A stretch of DNA of 64,000 nt from Paulownia fortunei (GCA_019321725.1 CM033108.1:9442060-9506059), one strand, 5' to 3'; positions 1 to 11,558 are shown, counted from the stretch's first letter. Numbers and translations are program-made. Notes: generated from the sequence alone by a model not told the origin.

Positions 1-101
1 TTGAAATGCTTGGATCCTTACAAAGCTCAATATCTGATAGATGAAATATATTCTGGGAGTTGTGGAAACCATTCTAGTGAAAGATCTTTAGCTTTGAAAG
101 T

Positions 102-2366
102 TGTAACACCCCTTAACCTAACTGCAGAGCCTAAACAAGTTGATACAGTTAAGTCAAGAAATGTTAATTTTTCATCAATATTAGAATTATGGTTTTAATA
201 AAAGCTATCATTTTTAGCTATAAGCAAAAGAACTTAAATCGCTTTAAACACACTATATACATATATCAAAGCTAAGTACATCTGTTTATAAAACCATAAC
301 AGAGCGATTTATTTAAAAACAAAATAGAATTTTCAAAATAAACTACAAAACAGTTCGAAACATGGCATATGAACAAATCTCTGTTCGGCCGCTCTAGAGA
401 CTCAATCAACCTCTAAACCTGTACATTTCTACCTGCATCACATGAATCTAATGAGCTAAAGGCTCAATAAGATGAAACTGATGCAATAACAAATAACATA
501 TATGCACATCTCATAAATCATTAAATGCATTATTCTATTTAATAACTTTTATTCATAAATCATTCTTTAGGGCCCTTGAAGTGTGATACCTAACTAATAG
601 CGATAGACCATGGTTTTCAGAACCTGTTCATAATGATTGGCCAATAAGAGAACTAATACGGGGTTTCCATACTTGGTCTTTCAACCTCAAGTATTAGCCG
701 TATTCTATCTCATCATTCATTATAACTTTCCTATACCGATTTTTCAACCTCAAGTATTTGCTACCATTTGTTGGGTCCGCCTGTCCCTCCCGCGTCCCTT
801 GTCTACCCGACCATTAATCAAGTACCATACTTCCTTTTCAAAAACCTCATTATATTCTTAATAGTGTCATGCTTCATAAACCATAAATACATCAAACATT
901 ACATCATTTGACAAACAATAACAATCACATTAAAACATGAACAAACATTATATGATTCTTGTGATACAGCAACTGAAATGATTAACTTACCTCAAGTCCA
1001 CTTTGTGGCAAGTGAAAAGACCAATATCTTTGGAAGATAGAATGTGTTAAAGGCCTAACATAATCAAATCATGTACCATTTTATAAATCATTTAGTCTAT
1101 TCTAATTAAAGTTTATATACACTTTTCAATCTTTTGTAAACAATTTCATGCCAATTACATAACCTTAAAAACAATGCATACTCTATATTTTACTACTAAT
1201 TCAAGACATTAAATATTAGGGCAGCCATTAAATAACTAATAATTCAAACATAATTATTAGGGCAGCCCCTAAAACATGCACACGATCCAAATTAACATTA
1301 CGTAAGTTTGATTCTAACTTAAATTGATTGTACCCTTCAATTAAGAAAACTAATTGCTATTGTTTTCAATCATTCAAAGGAACTTCCAAACACAATATAA
1401 GCATTACAAGATTAATAGAAATAAATAAATTAAGCATATTTCACAAGACTATCAATTTTGCTAAAAACTAGCTTAACTAGTTGGTTTTGGCTTCAAGTGT
1501 AACTTACTTAAGTTTTCAATCATACAAAAACATACTAAAACATGCTACAAATTCATCATAAGAAATATTGAAAAAGAATATACCTTGATTAAGTTGGAAT
1601 TAAGCTTCAAAATCAACAATTTTCAAGCTTAAAAGGGTGGAACTTGTTCTAATTTGTGTTCTATGAATTCCTATGGATTGAATTTAATTTTTGTGAGTAT
1701 GAGAGCGTAGAAATTTGGGAGAAACTTAGGAGAATAAGGGCTGGTCATTTTTGAGGCGCTTCCACATGAAATATGGATGAAAATGATTTCTTTGACCTTT
1801 CAAAGAGAGGTTAGTGGAGGGTGATGATTGGTTGCATCATGCTTGGTGTCTTCTCATGCCAAAATCCACGTTCATGGGCTAAGGAGATGACAAAAGTTGA
1901 TGCTTTGATGTTATAATCAAGTGCAATGCGGTTTAAAATGATTTCAAGGAACCTAGTCAACCAACCAATCAAATTGTACCATTTTGCATACTTTTAGTTC
2001 CTAGCCAAATGTAACATATTTACAGCAAATATTTAGGCAAATAATCACTTTAGAATGTAATAAGTATGGAGCAATATGAATAATTCATTTCATGTCCATT
2101 CAACACATCAATCTTCTTTAATCAAGATACCGAGCTTTTTATTGTAAAAAGGCACTTAAGGAATATGTTAAATCAAGAAACAAAAGTTTAATCTCATATT
2201 TTATATACTAATGCATGTTAAAGCATAACTAGAGCATATACTAACAATTATTCAAGTTCGTGCAATCATGCTATTTGTATGCCATAATTCAATAATACAC
2301 ATTGATTAGATGCATATTCATGCAAGTGCTTATTATTGGCTATGTACGAGAGAATTGGGCATTACA
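102..2366 (-). mobile_element. Solo LTR, Tekay-like chromovirus type, inside Tat integrase (copy 1)
   Basis: This 2265-bp sequence begins TGTAACACCCC and ends GGCATTACA, giving TGTAA/TTACA terminal inverted repeats. It is flanked by a 5-bp target duplication: AAAGT at 97-101 and AAAAT at 2367-2371, one mismatch. Removing it and one repeat restores the integrase reading ALKVLRQ, so the boundaries are secure. No internal coding region is present, which makes it a solo LTR left by LTR-LTR recombination. Orientation is inferred as minus because the related LTR at 52671-54239 is followed on the minus strand by a chromovirus pol tail. Confidence 0.85.
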
Positions 2367-2371
2367 AAAAT

Positions 2372-3354
2372 ATTAAGGCAAGGGTACTTCTGGCCAACTT
2401 TAAAAGCAAATACGGCCGAATATGTCAAGAAGCATGAGAAATGTCAACGTTTTGCTAATATACTCCATCAGCTAGCTGCACCCTTAGAGATCATTCAAGC
2501 AGCGTATCATTTTGATTATTGGGAAATTGATATTATAGGACCTTTTTCCTCCAGTTAGAGGTTAGAAGAAGTTTATTATTGTGGCAGTTAAATATTTTAG
2601 TAAGTGGATTGAAGCAGAAGATCTTGCAAGGATCTCGAAATATGCAGTTATGGATTTTATTTGGAAGAACATAGTATGCAAATTTGGGATCCCAAGGTTG
2701 ATGATTTCTGATAATGGAGCCCAATTCCAAGGAAAAAAAATTAGAGCTTGGTGTCAGGAGCTCTACATAACGCAGAACTTCACATCCATTGGAAATCCAT
2801 AAGCTAATAGTTAAGTCGAAGTTCTAAACTGGATTATCCTACATAATCTGAAAACGAGGATGGGGTAATGCAAGGGATCTTGGGTAGATAAGCTCTCGAG
2901 AGTCCTCTAGGCTTATTGTATGACCCCTCGAACAGCCATGGGGGAAACCCCCTTTTGCTTGATCTGTGGATTTCAAGCGGTTATACCAACTGAAATTGGT
3001 GAAGGGACAAGAAGAGTGACTATGTATCATCCCTCTATAAATTTAGAAGCACATTCTTTCAAACTGGAGACCATAGAAAAGAAGAGGGATCGGGCATATA
3101 TAAAAATATTACAAGGAAAAAATGCCTTAAAGAGATATCATGATAATTTATGAAGGCGATCATTGCAAGTGGGAGATTTGGTGTTGAAAAAATCAAAAGT
3201 CACTTCTCATGTATGAAAGCTTGATCTAATTTGGGAAGGACCCTACAAGATAGCGAAGGTCACAAAAGCTGGTACTTATAAACTCCATGACCTAAGTGGT
3301 CGAGATCTACCGTGATCATGGAATATTCAGAATTTGAAGAGATTTTTTGTTTGA
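2372..3354 (+). other. Tat integrase core and C-terminal part (copy 1)
   Basis: This is the part of Tat pol downstream of the solo LTR. It carries the integrase catalytic core and the C-terminal region with the LQVGDLVLKKSK and WEGPYKI-type motifs (about 3166-3250). It is identical to 37488-38470. Confidence 0.8.
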
Positions 3355-3879
3355 AAAAGGCTAAAAAAGTGCAATATCTAACAAACATCACTTTTGTCTC
3401 TTTAAATCTTATGTAGTTTCAATGGAGTAACTTAACTCCTCAGATCGTGAAAGATCTTGATCTAAGATCTAGTAACCATTTCTATTTTGTAAACAGTTGT
3501 GCTTAAAGAAGAATGAAGGGTTTTATCCAGATAACTCCTTAGGGTTCTATGTATGCACATAACGTGAAGATAGATCTTATGGCAATCAGTCATATTTGTT
3601 AAATTAGAAAATGAAACCAGATAAGTTAAAATGAAGTATTAGTTAGATCTTCTACTTGGATCTCTTTCAAAGAAATATCAGAAAAAGAAAGCTAAGGATC
3701 CTTATAAATTCCAACTAAAGAAATAGGGAAAATATGTTCTAAAAGGTATGAATTAGTAAAGAGAAAATAGATCTTATATATAGAGCAAATGCTCAAGTTT
3801 GACAAAATATATCTTCAAAAATATATCTAAGGAATAAGATCTTGGGGTAATTAGAAAGCTCCAATTGATCCCTCAGGCC

Positions 3880-5281
3880 TTCCAAGAGCCTCATTCTAAG
3901 GATTCTCATTTGGGGGCATTAAAGACTTGAATTCATCATCATCCAAAAGAGGGTCATCGACAAGGGGATAATCTTAGAGATCGACAGTCTTGCTAGGGTC
4001 CAAGAGATCAAGGTCGAAATCTTCAACAATTTCTCCCAGTTTTATTAATTAATCTCTACACTTGTTGAAATATTCTTGTCCTTCTGCAGCAGCCCTCTCT
4101 TCAATGGCGATCTCGAACACAGGGGACTTCATGAAGTCTCTAGCTCTCTAGTCGAGTCTGTCTCACAAGATCTTGGTATTCTGAAGATAACAAAAACTCG
4201 TTCTTTCCCATAGAAATTCCTTCATTTCTTACTTCTTGAACCTTTCCCTTTAATTGTTCTTGCATTAAAGAAAGCTTATTTTCTAACTCAGAGATCTTAT
4301 TATCTTTGGCTTACTGATTTAAGAGTATTTAGTCTGTAGATCTACTAAATCCTTGGTTACCATGGAGAGCCTCCTATCTAACAATAATTTCTCATGCCTC
4401 TAATAGGAATATTGGAGTGATAATTGATGAGCAAAGGCTAGAATCTGCATGCAAATTTTAATTTACAAGGTAGTAAAATCAAAAGCAAGTAAAAGAGCTG
4501 GGGGAGAAGAAGTAAAGACCTTCATCATACTAGGAGCGCAATACTCCTCTAGAGAGGATGGTCTACTCCAGTAAGAACCACTTGAAATTCATGTAATAAG
4601 CAAGCCTTGTATAATTTATATGAGTCTTCTCCTACACAAGACTTTAAAACAGAGCTCAAGGAGCTGATCTTCCAATCTGGGATGATTTTCTTACTAGTGG
4701 GATCGGGAATATTAGGAGGCGAAGACACATTCATTTGATCATTATCCTCCAGCAAAACCACTTATTGAACACTACCATCTTATAAAACAAAAACTCCTAT
4801 GTTCTTGCACTTCTCAAGATCACTCGCAAGATCATCGCTGATTCGGGATCTCTTGGAGAAATTCTTTAGAGTCTCACTCTCTTTTTCTTTCCTCTTACCT
4901 CTTGCCTTATCTTGAGGATGAGTTGGTTGGGAACTCTTACCTTGACATTCCCTTACCTTGACCTAAGTTGAGACACGACTCGCCCTTGTCACAATCAATG
5001 TCTATGGTTTGTCTCCAAGTTTTTAATAGTTGAGAAGGATTAACAGGAGGTCAAGGTGCTACAGTTCCAGTAGGTCTAGAAGGCGCATACCTAGATCCCT
5101 CAATGCGGCTCGAGATCACCAAAGGACCTGGGGACCAATAAGAGCACCTAGTATTCCTAAGATGGGGGTCAAAGAAGACTGTGCCCTGGCAGCAATTAAA
5201 GCGGCCCTTATTTTCTTCAACTTATTCACAACTCTAGCAACTCTAGCAGCCATGGCTAAGAAGCAAAGAACACTCTTTATG

Positions 5282-5313
<32 letters not shown>

Positions 5314-6152
5314 CTAATTGGAGGGCAAACATTGAAGTATTTAGTTCATAAATACAAAATAAATGAATACAAAGGAGATCTAGTTACCTAGATCCCTTGT
5401 TAAGGGAACTCAGTAGGACTCAGACCCGCCATTCTCAAAATATCCTCCTCAAGAAGCCAGTCAGTTCTATACCAATGAGCAGTTAGACGTTTCACGAAAT
5501 TGGGTTCCCATGATACTTATCCCAAGTTTATAGGTCGAGATTTGGTACTACGCCAATCTCAGCACAAATTCCAGGGATTATTCAAAAGAGCCCTGATAAA
5601 TAAAAACTTGTTTTTCTAATTTCCTAAAGAAGAAGGGAGTTCGGTCAAGAACCAATAATTGGAGCGAGCTGTTAAGTAGAAGAACCCTCATTCTCCAGTT
5701 CTGTGCGATGTGGTTATGGAATATAGAGCCTAAAAGTGTTCGGGACTAGGTTCGACTCTGAAGAATTACATTATTATGCAGAATCCTAATATATGGAAAA
5801 TAGCATTGGGTAAAAGTTGAGCATGACGAGTATTCAGGCTATTCAAGATTATGTCTGCAAGCTTAGGTAGAGGAAGCTTGAGCCCAGCTTTGAACATTAG
5901 AAGATAAAAGGTAAGGCATCTAGGAGGAGGATTGTGCATCCTATCATGATTAGTAGGACGTACGACCTCATAGTCTACTGGGATATAAAATTTATTCTTA
6001 AAATTATCCACGTCAAAATGTGTCAGTGATGGTTTAATTACCAGCAAAGGTGAGGCAATTAACATATTAGTGCGCCTGATTTTAGAGGAGTCCGTTTCAC
6101 TTTGTTTTTCAGGTTTAAGAGGGTCATCTAAAGGGATCTGATCTAAGGGCAT
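3880..6152 (-). pseudogene. Tat antisense gene (gypsy-type transposon domain plus coiled-coil tail), copy 1
   Basis: Read on the minus strand, 6152-5766 is a 128-codon open frame carrying a block with FYIPVDYEVVRP, PPPRCLTFYLLMFKAGLKLP and QLLPNAIFHILGFC. This pattern matches the plant 'putative gypsy type transposon' domain (Pfam Transposase_28 type), which Tat-lineage elements carry antisense downstream of pol. Broken frames continue leftwards: MAARVARVVNKLKKIRAAL (about 5255-5195), a basic KRKEKESETLKNFSKRSR stretch (about 4905-4850), a frame at 4761-4549 with SSVLKSCVGEDSYKLYKAC, and an acidic tail with EERAAAEGQEYFNKCRD and LLDPSKTVDL (about 4110-3970). Stops and probably introns interrupt it. 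The protein's function is unknown; it is not a transposase in a demonstrated sense. Confidence 0.7.
5279..5314. repeat. (ATA)n microsatellite
   Basis: This is a trinucleotide run of AT-rich ATA units. Copy 2 (about 40395-40433) has one extra unit, the main length difference between the two otherwise identical left blocks. Confidence 0.9.
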
Positions 6153-6565
6153 AGCTGAAGGAGATCTTAATTCTTCTAATAGCCTAATTTCTTGCTAATA
6201 CATTATAGGGCCCACATTTATAATTCATTCAGAGCTAGATATATAGTCGTGGTGATCGGGATCGTAGGGTTCGATTAAATCAGGTCTAGAAGGTAAAAAA
6301 ATAATAGAACCTGATAGTTTATCCATAACCATTACAACTAAGTAGATTTACCAAAAATGGTTTTGTGGTAGGCAAGGGAAAAAGAAAGTAAACACTATAA
6401 TTACCATTGGTATGAAAATAAAATTAACTAACCTCTAATAGAGATACACTTGTAGAATGGCATAAATCTCTAAGAAAAAAGAGAAATGATTGGAATGAGG
6501 GAGGAAGCAACCTACAAATGCAAAAAATACAGTGGTCAAATAGAAGTATGAAGAGGTGTTGTCCT

Positions 6566-6573
6566 CTTTTATA
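6566..6573 (-). promoter_or_regulatory. Candidate TATA box of the Tat antisense gene (copy 1)
   Basis: The minus strand reads CTCGCTATAAAAGAGGAC, a canonical plant TATA box about 415 bases upstream of the first ATG of the antisense frame. A possible 5' splice site (AG|GTTAGT) follows near 6433-6428, suggesting an untranslated first exon. The same site is present in copy 2 at 41686-41693. The box could instead belong to an unrecognised LTR remnant. Confidence 0.5.
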
Positions 6574-6662
6574 GCGAGAAGATGAAGCAAAGCAATGATG
6601 ACAGCCACATGTAAAGTCTGATTGATGCCACATAGCTTAGAATGGACCATAGAAATTACCTT

Positions 6663-7378
6663 TGTAACACCCCTTAACCTAACTGCAGAACCTAAACAAG
6701 CTAATACAGTTAAATCAAGAAATATTAACTTTTCATCAATACTAGAGTTATAATTTTGATAAAAGTTCCCCTTTTAGCTATAAGAGAAAGAACTTGAATT
6801 CATTTATTATTCCATTTTATTTTAAACACACCATATATATAAATCAAAACTAAGTACATCTGTTTGCAAAACCATAACAGTGCGGCTTATTTAAAAAAAC
6901 TTCAAAATATGCTACAAAATAGCTCGAAGCATGGTATATGAACAAATCTCTATTTGGCCGCTCTCGAACTCAGTCAACCTCTAAACTTATACATTTCCAC
7001 CTGCATCACATGAATCTAATGAGCTAAAGGCTCAGTAAGGTGAAACTAATGCGATAACAAATAGCATACATACAAATCATATAAATGATTAAATGCATTA
7101 TTAATTTAATAACTTTCTTTTATAAATCATTCTTTAGGCCCTTGAAGTATGGTATTTAACAAATAGTGATAGACTGTAGTTTTCAGAACTTGTTCATAAT
7201 GATTGGTCAATAAGAGAACTAATACGGGTTTCCATACTTGGTCTTTCAATCTCAGGTATTAGCCGTATTCTATCTTATTCATTGTGGCTTTTCTATACTG
7301 ATTTTTCAACCTCAAGTATTTTGCCACCATTTGTTGGGTCCGCTTGTCCCTCCCGCATCCCTTGTCTACTCAACCATC
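6663..7378 (-). mobile_element. Tekay-type LTR, left part, interrupted by Athila (copy 1)
   Basis: The segment begins TGTAACACCCC like the solo LTR at 102 and follows it collinearly to the ACCAT at about 7376, where an Athila LTR starts. The left-flanking bases are ACCTT. In copy 2 the remaining LTR lies beyond the Athila, at 52671-54239. Here the remainder may be the fragment at 11559-11938, beyond the sequence gap. Confidence 0.8.
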
Positions 7379-9018
7379 TGATAACTTAGTTTTATACCAA
7401 CAATTCACATACCTTTTGATTAACATTCGGTTTGTTTTCAAATGTTCATGTTATTTTTTATGCATTTAGTGTGAAATCTTGTAGGTAATGACAATAAGAG
7501 AAAAAAATGAAAAGAAATCAAAAACTAGATTGAAATGTTGAAGAATTTAAGTTGTGGTGCCACTGATGGCAGTTTTGGTATTTTAATCATACCTCTCAGG
7601 AAAAAATTCATATAAACTTTATTAATAATCCATTGGAAATCCAAGATATAGATCTACAACTTCTATGTTTACTATAAAATTCAATTCAGTCGATTTCAAT
7701 GAGAAAAACTGAGTTCAATAGTCAGCATTGGGCTACAATTTTTTGGGATGACATATCTTGGTATTTCCCGAATAACTCTCTCCAAAGAAGTCATATTTAG
7801 TTGATTCAAGTTCAAATGGAAATCCAACACATAGAGCTACAATTCATATAGGATACCAAAATCTAGTTTGGTCTCTAAAGTAGTGAAATATCAGTTGAAA
7901 AAGGCCATAAGCACTGCTAAAACCGATTCTAGGCAGCAAGTGCAGCGCCTAGGCGCTGTACACACTGTTTTGGATAGACAAGGCCATGCCTAGGTGCTCC
8001 TAATCAGTACCTAGGCACTGCCGGGTGGACAAGTAAGGTCAAAATGGGCATTTTGCCCTATGTAGGGCATTTTTCATCTATTTTGAGGGATTTTAAAAGC
8101 CTCCAAAATCAGTTTTTGGAAGAGGAGAAGAGTGAGGAGAAGCCAAGAAGCAAAGGAGAATAAGGAGACTTGGAGAGAAGAAGGTCATTCTTAGAGACAA
8201 ACCATTCTTGGAGACAAGAAAAGCTTCAACCATTGCTTCCATTTCACAAATTGGTAAACAATTTCCATGTTCTTTCTTATGTATTTCTTGAAATTATATT
8301 CATACATGAGGAACTAAACTTTTCTTTCTAAAAGATGATGTAACCTTATTTGAACCTATATTTTGAATTCCAAATAATATTATTTCAAGTTATTCATCTT
8401 GTTTGTATTATCTTGTTTAGTATTTCATCTTGATTAATTAGCCACTAATTGAGATTGTTTAACGTATGATATTCGACACCCGAGAGAGGGAAGACTATAC
8501 ATGATCAAAGGGATAACACAACCTAGGAATCATAGAGTTGAGAAGCATATGAAACCTTTGAAGTTTTGAATAAGAATTCATTAAACTTTTGTAGAGTTTT
8601 ACTCTTGAATTTTTATATGATATCGAAATTCATGTTAGAACTTATAGTCAATTCGGTACTCAAGAGAGGGAATTGATGAGCTTAGCAATTCTTAACTTAC
8701 ATGTGTTGTTCACTTGAATTGGTATATTTTGGAAGGAAGAACATAGGTGATAATTAGATGAGTTATTCCTCTAGAATTTCTTGCTTATAAGGTGTTTGTT
8801 GAATTGTTTCTAAAAACTCCATTCTTGTCTATGTATTTTTATCTTACTTTACTTTGTTTACTAATCATCACTCGATTTTATAGATAGAATTAGGACTATT
8901 TGAATTATGGTACTTAATGCAATTTTTTATTACAATTCTTGTGGATATGATATTCAACTCATCATTATATTAAAACTTGACAACATGCACTTGCGGTTAG
9001 CAAAATATTTCACGAACA
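7379..9018 (+). repeat. Athila 5' LTR (copy 1)
   Basis: This 1640-bp LTR begins TGATAACTTAG and ends CACGAACA. A cluster of CCTAGGCGC-type palindromes lies near 7940-8020, with a perfect 14-base palindrome at 7944-7957. It differs visibly from the copy 2 LTR at 42512-44133 by scattered substitutions and short indels. Confidence 0.85.
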
Positions 9019-9024
9019 AGTTTT

Positions 9025-9042
9025 TAGCACCATTGCTGGGGA
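9025..9042 (+). other. Degenerate Athila primer-binding site (copy 1)
   Basis: The expected site in Athila elements is complementary to the 3' end of tRNA-Asp (TGGCGCCGTTGCCGGGGA). Here it reads TAGCACCATTGCTGGGGA: four changes, all G-to-A or C-to-T. It lies seven bases downstream of the LTR end. Confidence 0.8.
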
Positions 9043-9174
9043 TTATTTTATCATAATTACATTAATATTGTTATGAGTTAATCTTGATTTTAGTTTAAAT
9101 TGTTTTTACTTTCTTCCCATATTTTGATGTTGTTTTGTCTTACATTGGATTATATGTATTTGTATGCGTAAAAC

Positions 9175-11127
9175 TAGGAGTCTTGACTTGGGTTATTTTG
9201 ATCCAAAATTGAGCAAACTCTTCGAGCTATTAGAGCAGCGAAAAGAGTTGACGATCAAACCATGGCGGATAACACCAACAGTATTAATGTGAACGCCAAT
9301 CTTCCATTGCAACAACCACCACCACAACGAGCTATTCGGGACTATTTTTAACCAACCATGAACCAAAACTACTCCGGGATAGCTGACAACCGATCAATGC
9401 TAATAATTTTGAACTTAAACCAGCTCTCATTAGCATGGTACAACAAATCCAATTTGGAGGAAGTGTGGTGGAAGATCCAAATACGCACTTAGCTATGTTT
9501 TTGGAGATTTGTGACTATATCAAAATGAATGAAGTGCCCGATGATGCCATTAGACTTTCTTATTTCCATTTTCTCTCCAAGATAAAGCTAGGCTATGGTT
9601 ACAATCTTTTGCACCATGTAGCATACCGAGTTGGAATGACTTGACACAAAAATTTCTTGCTAAGTATTTTCCACCAACCAAGATACTTCAACTCAAGAGT
9701 GAGATAGCTCAATTCCGTCAACAAAATTTTGAGCCACTATATGAAGCTTGGGAGAGGTTTAATGAGGATTGGCAGCAGGTGCAATACTTCTACAATGGTT
9801 TGAATGGGCAAACTCAAACCATAATAGAGGCTGCCGCAGGTGGAACTTTGATGTCTAAAACTGCAAATGAAACCCATATTTTGTTGGAGGAGATGGCTAC
9901 TAATAGCTATCAATGGCCATCCGAGAGGTCTTCCATAAAAAAGGTTGCCGATATTCTTAAGGTAGATTCATTTACACAATAGCTGCACAAGTTTCTGCTC
10001 TTTCTAACCAAATTGCAGCTTGGACTTCTAATGGAGCTTCTCAAGGAATGGACTCCATGGCATCCACCAGCACTTCATTTATAGACACCAAAGATAATGA
10101 GCAGGTAAACTTTGTCAATAATCATAATTTTAATTTCAGGGGAAATCAACTACCTACTCACTACCATCCGAGACTTAGAAATCATGAGAATTTTTCCTAT
10201 GCCAATAATCGAAATGTGCTTCAACCCCTATCGGGTTACAACAATCCACCACATCTAAACCCTCGAGTAGGTGAGAAAAAGGCATCCTTGGAGAATTTGA
10301 TCAGCACTTTCATTAGTGAGACAAGAGCCCGATTGAATAAAGATAAAGAAAGATAGACAACATTGAGACTTAATTAGGGCACCTAGCTTCAAGTTTAGGA
10401 GCTCAAATGAAATCAATGGAGACTCAAATTGGACAGCTTGCTTACTGAAATTAATGCTCAAAAACATAAAGGAAACTTTCCAAGTGATACAGAAATGAAT
10501 CCAAGGGAGCATTGCAAAGCTATCCAACTTCAAAGTAGAACCAAAATCAAGGGGTCGGAAATGCAAAGTTCTAAAGTTGATGAGCCAATGGCAAGCACCT
10601 CAAGTGAAAGTCCTATGGAGGAACAACCAAATGAAGAAGAAATGCAATCAAATGAACAAACAAAGGTTGAGAAGCTAAAATCTACTCCTAACTTTAAAAC
10701 TTCTAAATTTAATGTTCCCATTCCTTTTCCACAAAGATTTCAAAAGAAAAAGATTGATTCACAATTTGCAAAATTTTTGAAAATCTTCAAGAAAATTCAT
10801 ATTAATATTCCTTTTGCAGATGCTCTTGAGCAAATGCCCAACTATACCAAGTTCATGAAAGATGTGATATTAAGAAAAAGGCAATTGGTGGAGTTTGAAA
10901 TAGTGAATCTCACAGAGAAGTGTAGTGCCATTTTACAGAAAAAGCTTCCTAAAAAATTGAAGGATCTAGGAAGTTTTACTATCCCCTGTACCATAAGAGG
11001 ATCTTTCTTTGATAAAGCATTATGTGATCTTGGAGCAAGTATTAATTTGATGTTACTTTCCTATTTTCAGGAAATTAGAAATTGGAGAAGTCAAGTCATC
11101 CACTATCACCTTGCAATTGGTGGATAG
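9175..11127 (+). pseudogene. Athila gag (copy 1), broken
   Basis: Open blocks follow in shifted frames: 9435-9644 (MVQQIQFGGSVVEDPN, the conserved gag start region), 9641-9982 (KFLAKYFPPTKI, LYEAWERF, IIEAAAGGTLMSKT), 10048-10356 and 10429-11127. Stops include a TAG at about 9980, and there are frameshifts near 9400, 9640 and 10350-10440. The blocks match the gag of plant Athila elements, which forms the virus-like particle. The copy at 44298-46240 is better preserved at its N-terminus. Confidence 0.85.
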
Positions 11128-11370
11128 ATCTCTCACTTATCCAAGAGGAGTTGTTGAAGATGTATTGGTAAAAGTGGATAAATTCATATTTCCTGCAGAT
11201 TTTGTGGTGTTAGATATGGAGGAAGACCAAGAAATTCCTTTAATTCTTGGTCGATCATTCCTTACTACGGGGCATACTTTGATTGATGTGCAATGAGGTG
11301 AATTAACTCTAAAAGTTAATGAGGATGAAGTGATATTTAACATTTATCGTGCATTGAAGTTTCAAGAGTA
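10980..11370 (+). pseudogene. Athila protease domain (copy 1), broken
   Basis: The aspartic protease active site is seen as KALCDLGASINLM (about 11016-11050). The flap side and the second conserved block follow as FVVLDMEEDQEIPLILGRSFL (about 11200-11265). The frame shifts near 11070-11125, and a TGA at about 11294 ends the second block. This domain would process the gag-pol polyprotein. Confidence 0.8.
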
Positions 11371-11458
11371 ACCACATACTTGTAATAGGATTGAAATGTT
11401 AGAAACTTGCTTGCATGATCATTTCCTCAAACAAATTCCTATTGAACCCTTAGAAAGA

Positions 11459-11558
11459 NNNNNNNNNNNNNNNNNNNNNNNNNNNNNNNNNNNNNNNNNN
11501 NNNNNNNNNNNNNNNNNNNNNNNNNNNNNNNNNNNNNNNNNNNNNNNNNNNNNNNNNN
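11459..11558. other. Assembly gap, 100 N
   Basis: Exactly 100 N, the usual placeholder for a gap of unknown size. Sequence to its left matches up to 46571. Sequence to its right matches a Tekay-type LTR from about 53854. If the two sides are collinear with copy 2, about 7.3 kb (Athila pol, 3' LTR and part of the Tekay LTR) is missing. Confidence 0.97.

Larger units (their letters stand above)
1..3354 (+). pseudogene. Tat-lineage Ty3/gypsy integrase, 3' end of pol, split by a solo LTR
   Basis: Bases 1-101 encode the start of the integrase zinc-binding region (GNHSSERSLALK). After the LTR at 102-2366 the frame resumes with LRQGYFWPT, HEKCQRF, the DDE-core aspartates in YWEIDIIGPF (about 2517-2546) and ISDNGAQFQ (about 2704-2730), and a VEVLNWI stretch that keeps the third acidic residue (about 2815). 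Pol ends at the TGA at 3352-3354. In-frame stops interrupt the core, for example after SIGNP, so this is a dead gene. In the second cysteine pair of the zinc finger the first cysteine appears to be His (KHEKC). The lineage call rests on the better preserved upstream part of copy 2 (31030-35217). Confidence 0.85.
1..11458 (+). repeat. Large direct duplication, copy 1
   Basis: This segment aligns collinearly with 35117-46571. The nested junctions are shared: the same solo LTR sits in the same integrase site, and the same Athila sits in the same Tekay-type LTR site. The duplication therefore postdates those insertions, or the two are alleles. By eye, 1 to about 5924 is essentially identical to copy 2 apart from one fewer ATA unit near 5280-5312. 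About 5925-9882 shows frequent substitutions and small indels. From 9883 to 11458 it is again identical except for one-base indels near 10350 and 10440. The left boundary lies outside the window and the right end is an N gap. Confidence 0.93.
7379..11458 (+). mobile_element. Athila-type Ty3/gypsy element, 5' part (copy 1), cut by assembly gap
   Basis: It comprises a 5' LTR (7379-9018), a primer-binding site, gag and the start of protease. It sits in a Tekay-type LTR at the same position as the complete Athila at 42512-52665, with the same left target duplication CCATC (7374-7378). It ends at the N run, so its pol and 3' LTR cannot be seen here. Confidence 0.85.

Noticed and set aside
637..861. 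Plus-strand 74-codon frame in the Tekay-type LTR (also 35753-35977)
   Set aside because: It lies within a non-coding LTR and recurs only because of the duplication; there are no protein-family features.
5030..5317. Plus-strand 95-codon frame ending in a run of isoleucines
   Set aside because: It is antisense to the Tat minus-strand gene, and its tail is only the (ATA)n microsatellite read in frame.
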